This document shows positions 22,212-27,524 of a stretch of 27,524 nt of DNA, piece by piece (the stretch's first letter is position 1; every line of letters starts with the position of its first letter). The DNA is taken from positions 1 to 27,524 of the forward strand of contig JBKJHW010000028.1 in assembly GCA_046598935.1 (NCBI GenBank). The letters run 5' to 3'. Both the position numbers and the translations under genes were made by a program. This DNA is from SCUN01 sp046598935. GTDB taxonomy: Bacteria; Acidobacteriota; Vicinamibacteria; Vicinamibacterales; SCN-69-37. A model generated the notes under the pieces. That model saw nothing but the letters and a program-made list of their open reading frames with translations, ran no database searches and was not told the DNA's origin.

Positions 22212-23162
22212 ATGTCCTATCAATCCAAGTGGCAGGCTCTTCCTACTGAAGCGATCAACGAAGCGTCGTTGGCCATCGACAAGATGTCCGCGCTCGACAT
22301 CGTCGATCTTGTTGTCAACGAAGACCGCAAGGTTGTGGCCGCGGTCAACCGCGAGCGCGAGCGGATTGCGCACGGCGTCGACATCCTCGCCGGCGCGCTG
22401 AAGAAGAACGGCCGCATCTTCCTCGTCGGCGCGGGCACGAGCGGCCGGCTCGGCGTGGTCGAAGCCGCTGAAATGCCGCCGACGTTCAGCACACCGCCGG
22501 AGCTGGTGCAGGCGATCATGGCCGGCGGCCAGGAAGCCGTCTTCAAAGCCCGCGAAGGCGTCGAAGACAACTACGAAGAAGGCACTCGCGCGGTGGCGCG
22601 GCTTCGCGTCAACAAGCGCGACGTCATGATCGGCGTCAGCGCCAGCGGGATCACGCAGTTCGTCCGGGGCGCTCTGACGGGCGCGCGCAAAGTCGGCGCG
22701 CGGATTATTTTCGTGACGTGCTGGCCGGGCGCCGACCTCCAGAATTACGTCGACCTGATCATCGCGCCGGCAGTCGGCCCGGAAGTGATCGCGGGCTCCA
22801 CGCGTCTCAAGGCCGGCACCGCCACGAAGATGGTGCTGAACATGCTCACCACGATCGCGATGGTGCGCATCGGCAAAACCTACGGCAATCTCATGGTCGA
22901 CGTGAAAACCGGCTCCGACAAGCTCAAGGACCGGGCCAAGCGCATCGTGATGATCGTGACGGGGCTCGACGACACGCAGGCCCTCGACTTGCTGCTCCGC
23001 GCGAAATGGAATGTGAAGATCGCGATCGTGATGCAGAAGGCCGGCTTGACTGCGATCCAGGCCGCCAAGCGGCTGCGGCAGTCCGACGACTTCGTCCGCG
23101 AAGCCATCGGCGAAGACATCGAGCCGCGCCTGCGCGAGCTGCTGAACCTGCCTAAGAAATAA
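22212..23162 (+). CDS. murQ: N-acetylmuramic acid 6-phosphate etherase MurQ
   Basis: MurQ cleaves the lactyl ether of MurNAc-6-phosphate to give GlcNAc-6-phosphate and D-lactate in the cytoplasm, feeding recovered cell-wall sugar into metabolism. The 316-residue product has TEAINEASLAIDKMSALDIV at the start, the SIS-domain motif VGAGTSGRLGVVEAAEMPPTF (72-92) with Glu87 as the probable catalytic residue, a second expected Glu near 118, and AGSTRLKAGTATKMVLN. The last part is the small UBA-like domain. The ATG at 22212 gives the family N-terminus; earlier in-frame sequence overlaps xerD and is not homologous. Its start sequence is a little divergent from the usual TExRNP motif. It converges with nagB, overlapping by 11 bp. 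Confidence 0.93.
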   Translation: MSYQSKWQALPTEAINEASLAIDKMSALDIVDLVVNEDRKVVAAVNRERERIAHGVDILAGALKKNGRIFLVGAGTSGRLGVVEAAEMPPTFSTPPELVQAIMAGGQEAVFKAREGVEDNYEEGTRAVARLRVNKRDVMIGVSASGITQFVRGALTGARKVGARIIFVTCWPGADLQNYVDLIIAPAVGPEVIAGSTRLKAGTATKMVLNMLTTIAMVRIGKTYGNLMVDVKTGSDKLKDRAKRIVMIVTGLDDTQALDLLLRAKWNVKIAIVMQKAGLTAIQAAKRLRQSDDFVREAIGEDIEPRLRELLNLPKK

Positions 23163-23886
23163 GCGCCGCGGCCGCGCGGTCCAGTACGAACACCACGCGC
23201 GGATGTCCTTGCAGCAGCGAGGCCGGCACCCTCGTTGTGATCGGTCCGGCCACGGCCTTCGCCACGATTCCCGCTTTCGCCGTGCCCGTCGCGATCAGGA
23301 TGATGTGGCGCGCTGACAGGATCGTGCCCATGCCCATCGAAATCGCGCGCGCGGGCACATCCGTCGCGCGGCCGCCAAACTGCCCGGCGTTTGATTTCCG
23401 CGAGCTGGCCTTGAGCCGCACGACGCTCGTGCGTGACGCGAGCGCGGCGGCCGGTTCGTTGAACCCGATATGCCCGTTGGCGCCGATCCCGAGCACGGCG
23501 ATGTCGAGCCCGCCGGCGCCGACGATCTGCGCTTCATAGCGCGCCGCTTCGCGGGCGGGATCCGGCGCGCTGCCGTTCGGCACGTGCGTCCGCGCCGCGC
23601 TGAGATTGACGTGGCGAAAGAAGTGGCGCGTCATGAACTGGCAGAAACTTCCGCGCGCGGTCGGCGCGAGACCGACGAACTCGTCGAGATTGAACGTTGT
23701 CGCGCGCGACAAATTCAAATGGCCGCGCTGATGCAGCCGCACGAGCTCGCGATACATCGGCACCGGCGTGCGGCCGGTTGGCAGCCCCATGACCAGTTTC
23801 GGCCGTTCCGCAATCCGCTCCGCCAGGAACCCGGCGACCGCGTGCGCGGCCCGGCGCGCGCTGGGATAAATGACGATCTCGATCAC
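23152..23886 (-). CDS. nagB: Glucosamine-6-phosphate deaminase
   Basis: NagB converts glucosamine-6-phosphate to fructose-6-phosphate and ammonia. The GTG at 23886 overlaps the stop of the upstream kinase (GTGA) and gives 244 residues, the length of the shorter NagB group. A longer reading to 24123 is antiparallel junk inside the kinase gene. Visible are LVMGLPTGRTPVPMYREL for phosphate binding, FNLDEFVGL with catalytic Asp68, and GIGANGHIGFNEP with His139 and Glu144. Asn137 stands where E. coli has catalytic-site Asp141; from memory, Bacillus-type enzymes also have Asn here, so activity is expected. It forms a two-gene unit with the kinase. NagA, needed to deacetylate GlcNAc-6-phosphate, is not in the window. 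Confidence 0.9.
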   Translation of the reverse strand: MIEIVIYPSARRAAHAVAGFLAERIAERPKLVMGLPTGRTPVPMYRELVRLHQRGHLNLSRATTFNLDEFVGLAPTARGSFCQFMTRHFFRHVNLSAARTHVPNGSAPDPAREAARYEAQIVGAGGLDIAVLGIGANGHIGFNEPAAALASRTSVVRLKASSRKSNAGQFGGRATDVPARAISMGMGTILSARHIILIATGTAKAGIVAKAVAGPITTRVPASLLQGHPRVVFVLDRAAAALIS

Positions 23887-24866
23887 GACGTGAGATCCAT
23901 GTACACCGGAATGCGAACCGCGCCGCGCAGCATCTGCGCCGCGAAGCGCAGAGCGCCGGACGCCGGTTCCACGTCGAGCAACGCCGGCTGCGCCGCCGGC
24001 AACTGCTCGCCGAGCTTCGCGAGCACGAGCGAACGCACGCGCGGAACGGACCGGAAAATCCCGCCGGCCATCGGAAGCGCAAACGCGGAATGATTCAAGT
24101 TGAGCCGGGCGGCGACTGAACATGCGGCGCCGGCAAGCTCGCCGGCCCCGACGTCGATGATATGCGCCGCCACGCTGTCGCCGCTGTCCGCGGCGTCGCC
24201 GACGATGGCCGCGATGGCGGCGATCGCGCGAGGCCGCATTCCGCCTTCGTACACCGGCTGCACGAGCGCTTGAGGACGTGTCACGCCGAAGTGCGCGCAG
24301 ATCGGCCCCGACATCGACGTCGGCCTTCCGCGATGATCGACCGCGCGCAGTACGGCGCGAATCGCCTGTCGCCCGAGCCAGAACCCCGAGCCTTCGTCAC
24401 CGAGCACGTGGCCCCAGCCGCCGGCGCGCGCCGCGCCGCCGTGCCCATCGCGGCCATATGCAATAGACCCTGTGCCGGCGATCAGGACCACGCCCGGCTG
24501 CCCGGGCGCGCCGGCTTCGAGCGCGACGAGGGCGTCGTTGATGACCAGAATCTTTGTGCCGCGGCACATCCGCCGGAGCATGCCCTCGAGAATCTCGGCG
24601 TCATTCGGCCGATCGACCCCGGCCATGCCGACGCAAATCGCGGCAGGCGGATTCGGCTCGTCCATCAGGACATCGGACAGGACGCCGTGAATGACCTTCT
24701 CGACTTCCAATTCGCCAGCGCTCTGGAGATTGGCGCCCGGGCCCCGCGCTTCCCGCAGCACGTGGCCGTGCTCGTCGCCCAACTGGCACACGGTCTTCGA
24801 TCCGCCGGCGTCGATGCCAATCACTCGGATGCCTCGCGCGTTCACGAGCGTCAGCGTATCAAACAC
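23883..24866 (-). CDS. BadF/BadG-family amino-sugar kinase (GlcNAc or MurNAc kinase-like)
   Basis: This 327-residue ASKHA-fold kinase has the phosphate-1 motif GIDAGGSKT (17-25), the phosphate-2 motif IAGTGSIAYG, and GGWGHVLGDEGSGFWLG, the sequence typical of the GlcNAc/MurNAc kinase branch of the BadF family (NagK of animals, MurK of Clostridium). With murQ and nagB beside it, phosphorylation of recovered GlcNAc or MurNAc is the best inference; the exact sugar is not decidable by eye. The GTG at 24866 is supported by a full GGAGGT 10 bp upstream, inside a 26-bp tandem duplication. A second GTG (codon 8) is possible. The gene is divergent from the GHL10 gene and overlaps nagB by 4 bp. Confidence 0.87.
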   Translation of the reverse strand: MFDTLTLVNARGIRVIGIDAGGSKTVCQLGDEHGHVLREARGPGANLQSAGELEVEKVIHGVLSDVLMDEPNPPAAICVGMAGVDRPNDAEILEGMLRRMCRGTKILVINDALVALEAGAPGQPGVVLIAGTGSIAYGRDGHGGAARAGGWGHVLGDEGSGFWLGRQAIRAVLRAVDHRGRPTSMSGPICAHFGVTRPQALVQPVYEGGMRPRAIAAIAAIVGDAADSGDSVAAHIIDVGAGELAGAACSVAARLNLNHSAFALPMAGGIFRSVPRVRSLVLAKLGEQLPAAQPALLDVEPASGALRFAAQMLRGAVRIPVYMDLTS

Positions 24867-24913
24867 TCACCGCCGGACCTCCGGCTCAACACTCACCGCC
24901 GGACCTCCGGCTC
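24862..24913. repeat. Perfect 26-bp tandem duplication carrying a Shine-Dalgarno sequence
   Basis: The units 24862-24887 and 24888-24913 are identical. Each contains the inverted repeat GCCGGA-CC-TCCGGC, which on the minus strand includes GGAGGT. The copy nearest the kinase gene supplies its Shine-Dalgarno (24877-24882) and overlaps its GTG start. The second copy repeats it upstream. Confidence 0.9.
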
Positions 24914-24950
24914 GGCTCCACAGCCCGATGCGGATCGCGTGGTAAACTCA

Positions 24951-26234
24951 ATGGTTCTGATGGCTCCCCGAACGGCCACCGTCATGCCGCTCTTTGCGGC
25001 GATTATCGCCATCGTCTGGCTTGCGTTGCCGGCTGCGCCGCGCGCGCTGGCGGCCGATCGTGCGACGGCGGTGGAGGATGACGTGCGCGGGTTGTGGGTG
25101 CTGCGGTCGTCGCTTGGCTCGGAGAAGAGCGTCCGCCAGATGGTGGATACGGCCAAGCGCGCGGGTTTCAACACCCTGCTCGTGCAGGTTCGCGGCCGCG
25201 GTGACGCGTATTACAACAGCCGCATCGAGCCGCGCGCAGCCGAGCTCGAAGACGACCCGACACATTTCGATCCGCTTGCGCTGACGCTCACGCTCGCGCA
25301 CGAACAGGGACTGCGCGTCCACGCGTGGTTCAACGTGGACCTCGTCTCGAGCGCCACGCTGCTGCCCCGCTCGCGTATGCACGTCGTGGCGCGGCATCCG
25401 GAATGGCTGATGGTGCCGCGAGCGGTCGCCGGAAAACTTGCCGGCATGCCCGCCGACTCGCCCGCGTACGTCGGCGAGATCGCGCGCTGGTCGCGCGCCC
25501 AGTCTGAGCAAGTCGAAGGTTTATATCTTTCGCCGGCGACGGCGGCGTCGCGGCAATACACGACGAGCGTTGCGGCGGATCTTGCCGCGCAATACGACCT
25601 CGACGGCCTTCACCTCGATTACATCCGCTACCCGAGCGATCAGTTCGACTACAGCGCCGCCTCCCTCGCGGAGTTCCGCGCGGAGATGTCGCCGTCTCTC
25701 GCCTCCGGTGAACGCCAGCGCTTCGATCGGCTCGCCGCGGCCTCGGCCACGGCGTGGGCGGATGCGATGCCCGACGAGTGGAGCCGGTTCCGGCGGAATC
25801 GTTTGACGTCGCTCGTCACCAACATCCGCACAGCCGTGCGCGCAGTTCGCCCCGGGCTGACGATTTCTGCCGCCGTCATTCCTGACGCCGACGAAGCGCG
25901 ATCGGGCCGCCTGCAGGATTGGCGCGAGTGGGCCCGCGCCGGCATTCTCGATGTCGTCTGCCCGATGATCTACACCATGGACGCCGACGTGTTCAAGGAC
26001 AGCATCGAACGCGTGAAGGCCGACGCGGGCGCCGCCGCCGTGTGGGCGGGCATCGGCGCGTATCGGCTGACGCCGGCGCGCACCGCCGAAAATCTTCGAA
26101 CCGTCCGCCGCGCCGGTGTCGCCGGCGCGCTGCTCTACTCGTACGACAGCCTGACGTCCGCAGCGGCACCGGCCAACTACTTCGCGCTCATCCGGTCGGC
26201 GCTCGATAACGCGCCCTTCGAATCCCGCCGCTGA
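24951..26234 (+). CDS. Secreted glycosyl-hydrolase-like protein, COG1649/GHL10 (YddW/YngK type)
   Basis: Proteins of this family (UPF0748/DUF187) have a TIM-barrel related to glycoside hydrolases and are thought to act on cell-wall glycans. The 427-residue product has a signal peptide (about 1-35, LFAAIIAIVWLALPAAPRALA). It shows the family motifs RGLWVLRSSL, LLVQVRGRGDAYYNSRIEP (77-93), HAWFNVD (124-130), YDLDGLHLDYIRYP (215-228) and VVCPMIYTMD. The start is ATG at 24951 or at 24960; earlier in-frame sequence is the antisense of the kinase gene. TAAACT at 24942 is a possible -10 box, which would make the leader nearly absent. The following gene starts 3 bp after the stop, so they form an operon. 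The substrate is inferred only from context: peptidoglycan or its fragments. Confidence 0.85.
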   Translation: MVLMAPRTATVMPLFAAIIAIVWLALPAAPRALAADRATAVEDDVRGLWVLRSSLGSEKSVRQMVDTAKRAGFNTLLVQVRGRGDAYYNSRIEPRAAELEDDPTHFDPLALTLTLAHEQGLRVHAWFNVDLVSSATLLPRSRMHVVARHPEWLMVPRAVAGKLAGMPADSPAYVGEIARWSRAQSEQVEGLYLSPATAASRQYTTSVAADLAAQYDLDGLHLDYIRYPSDQFDYSAASLAEFRAEMSPSLASGERQRFDRLAAASATAWADAMPDEWSRFRRNRLTSLVTNIRTAVRAVRPGLTISAAVIPDADEARSGRLQDWREWARAGILDVVCPMIYTMDADVFKDSIERVKADAGAAAVWAGIGAYRLTPARTAENLRTVRRAGVAGALLYSYDSLTSAAAPANYFALIRSALDNAPFESRR

Positions 26235-26237
26235 GCC

Positions 26238-27224
26238 ATGTCCGCGTTTAACGCCGCCGCCGAGGTCGTCGAGCGCGCGGTCCGCGACCGCGTCACGCCC
26301 GGCGCTGTGATCGAGGTGGGGTCGCGGCAGGAGGTGCGATGGCGCGCGGCGTTCGGCGGCCTGACCTACGAGCCTCACGGGCCCGCCACAGAAGAAAACA
26401 CAATCTACGATCTCGCGTCGCTGACCAAAGTGATCTCGACGGCGACCATCGCGATGCGTCTGGTCGAACGCGGCGCGATTGCCCTCGACGAGATTCGCCA
26501 CCTGCTCGACCATTCGAGCGGACTGCCGGCACACGTCAAACTTTTCGAGACGGCCGCGAACCGCGACGAATTCCTGACGCAGATCCTCGCGACGCCCCTC
26601 GATTTCGCGCGCGGCTCGGCGGCGGTCTATTCGGATCTCGGTTTCATCCTCCTCGGTTTTGAGCTCGAGAACGCCGGCGGCGAGCCGCTCGATGCGCAGT
26701 TCGCGCCAGTCGCCACCCGGCTCGGCGAAATCGGTTTCAACCCGGACCGATCGCTCGGGCCGCGCATCGCGCCCACCGAACACGATCGCTGGCGCGGACG
26801 CGAGCTCCGCGGCGAAGTCCACGACGAAAACGCGTCTGTGCTCCGCGGGGTTGCCGGACACGCGGGTTTGTTTGGCACGGCCGCAGCCGTCGGCGCGTTT
26901 GCTCGCGCGGTTCTCGACACGTTCGCGGGCGACACATGGCTCGCGAAACAGTCAACACTCCTGCAGTTCGTGAAGCGCTCAGAAGTCCCCGGAAGTTCGC
27001 GAGCGCTCGCGTGGGACACGATGCTGCCAACTTCGTCGTGCGGCACGATGATGTCGCCGAGCGCCGTTGGCCACACAGGTTTTACGGGAACGTCGTTGTG
27101 GATCGATCCTGAAAAAGATCTCTACGTGACGTTGCTGACCAACCGCGTGCATCCGACCCGCGAAGGCGCCGGAATCCAGCAACTGCGCCGGGCTGTCGCC
27201 GATGCCGTCGTGTCGGCTCTCTAA
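26238..27224 (+). CDS. Cytosolic serine hydrolase of the class C beta-lactamase fold (AmiE-like candidate)
   Basis: This 328-residue protein has the three beta-lactamase/PBP4*-family motifs: SLTK with nucleophile Ser61 and Lys64, YSD (Tyr131-Ser132-Asp133) in place of YxN, and HTG (279-281) in place of KTG. No signal peptide is present, so it should act in the cytoplasm. In Bacillus subtilis the beta-lactamase-fold protein AmiE (YbbE) lies in the murQ recycling cluster and acts as a MurNAc-L-alanine amidase. By analogy this enzyme may trim imported muropeptides, but esterase or other peptidase roles are equally compatible. It is 3 bp downstream of the GHL10 gene. Its stop is immediately adjacent to the stop of the convergent gene. 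Confidence 0.82.
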   Translation: MSAFNAAAEVVERAVRDRVTPGAVIEVGSRQEVRWRAAFGGLTYEPHGPATEENTIYDLASLTKVISTATIAMRLVERGAIALDEIRHLLDHSSGLPAHVKLFETAANRDEFLTQILATPLDFARGSAAVYSDLGFILLGFELENAGGEPLDAQFAPVATRLGEIGFNPDRSLGPRIAPTEHDRWRGRELRGEVHDENASVLRGVAGHAGLFGTAAAVGAFARAVLDTFAGDTWLAKQSTLLQFVKRSEVPGSSRALAWDTMLPTSSCGTMMSPSAVGHTGFTGTSLWIDPEKDLYVTLLTNRVHPTREGAGIQQLRRAVADAVVSAL

Positions 27225-27524
27225 CTACAATCCCCGCCCACGACCCGGCCCGCCCGCCGGAGCACCAGGCCCTCGGCCCGGCCCCGGCTGCACGCCCGGC
27301 CCGCGGCCGGGTCCGCCCCCGGGCCCGCCGCCTCGCAGGCCACCACCCGGGCCTTGAACCGGACCGCCGCCCGGTCCACCGGGCCGCCCCGGACCGCCCG
27401 GCTGCTGAGCGGTCGTAATGAACTGCCATTCGTTGTAGTGGGTCGCGCCGTTGTAAACCCTGATCGACGTCGCCGTGCTCTTGCTCTGCACGCCCATCAG
27501 CGCCCCGCCCTGCCCCGGCCCGCT
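27225..27524 (-). CDS. C-terminal end of an unidentified protein with a Gly/Pro-rich tail
   Basis: The frame is open to the window edge, so the gene starts outside. An internal ATG at 27497 is not needed as a start. Visible residues begin with a conserved-looking segment (ALMGVQSKSTATSIRVYNG, then HYNEWQFI). About 60 residues of a tail made of Gly, Pro, Arg and Gln (GGPGRPGGPGGG and similar) follow, ending RGRGL. The NEWQFI segment reminds me of the ends of some acidobacterial type II secretion pseudopilins, but this is a weak recollection. It shares no spacer with the preceding convergent gene: the two stop codons are back to back. Confidence 0.6.
   Translation of the reverse strand, partial: SGPGQGGALMGVQSKSTATSIRVYNGATHYNEWQFITTAQQPGGPGRPGGPGGGPVQGPGGGLRGGGPGGGPGRGPGVQPGPGRGPGAPAGGPGRGRGL
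27240..27404 (-). repeat. Low-complexity Gly/Pro-coding repeat region
   Basis: This run is made of irregular GGN-CCN codon repeats with strong GC skew between strands (C-rich on +, G-rich on -). It encodes the GPG/GGG tail of the truncated gene. G-tracts of three or more on the minus strand recur closely enough to make G-quadruplex formation conceivable. Confidence 0.6.

Noticed and set aside
24162..24950. Upstream in-frame extension of the GHL10 gene
   Set aside because: It is antisense to the kinase gene and would bury the signal peptide; the signal sequence starts at the ATG at 24951 or 24960.
25521..26861. Open minus-strand frame of 446 codons opposite the GHL10 and serine hydrolase genes
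   Set aside because: Arg/Asp/Val-rich antisense translation spanning two real genes and their junction.

Overview
The window is a GC-rich, gene-dense piece of a Gram-negative bacterial chromosome. The envelope genes (a complete Tol-Pal set and an LptF/LptG lipopolysaccharide exporter permease) show a diderm cell. The gene assortment, GTG/TTG starts, short overlaps and style of small intergenic repeats remind me of Acidobacteriota (Vicinamibacteria-like). That placement is an inference from remembered gene content, not from a database search. I see no rRNA, tRNA, CRISPR array, insertion sequence or prophage. Essentially every gene is a recognisable housekeeping or regulatory family.

Region 1 (1-6205, + strand) is a nitrogen-PTS-type regulatory block: the 3' part of rpoN (sigma-54), hprK (HPr kinase), rapZ, a mannose-family EIIA, HPr with both His15 and Ser46, enzyme I, and a small phosphomannose-isomerase-like cupin. 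No EIIB/EIIC permease is present, so the phosphorelay here most likely regulates rather than transports. Enzyme I carries an in-frame insertion that looks like a small GC-rich repeat. Region 2 (6202-6324) is a nested imperfect palindrome whose two outer arms supply the stop codons of both convergent flanking genes.

Region 3 (6321-11690, - strand) is the operon tolQ-tolR-tolA-tolB-pal-cpoB followed by ssb. Region 4 (11748-16987, + strand) reads divergently: recN-miaB-bifunctional nuclease as an overlapping chain, then parA-parB behind a near-consensus sigma-70 promoter that leaves almost no 5' leader. Region 5 (17219-19540, +) is a single protein fusing two LptF/LptG permease modules, preceded by a 231-bp spacer with hairpins and an AT-rich patch.

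Region 6 (19493-22170, -) is xerD followed by a membrane-anchored PHP metallohydrolase whose 3' end runs 48 bp into lptFG on the opposite strand. Region 7 (22212-27224) looks like cell-wall sugar recycling: murQ (+), nagB and a BadF-type amino-sugar kinase (-), then a COG1649/GHL10 secreted hydrolase-like protein and a cytosolic serine beta-lactamase-fold enzyme (+). The window ends in the glycine/proline-rich C-terminus of a gene on the - strand.

The best leads for something undescribed are the palindrome that provides both stops, the repeat inserted in enzyme I, the LptF-LptG fusion, the almost leaderless parA promoter with a palindrome in its spacer, and the recycling cluster with its cytosolic AmiE-like enzyme.
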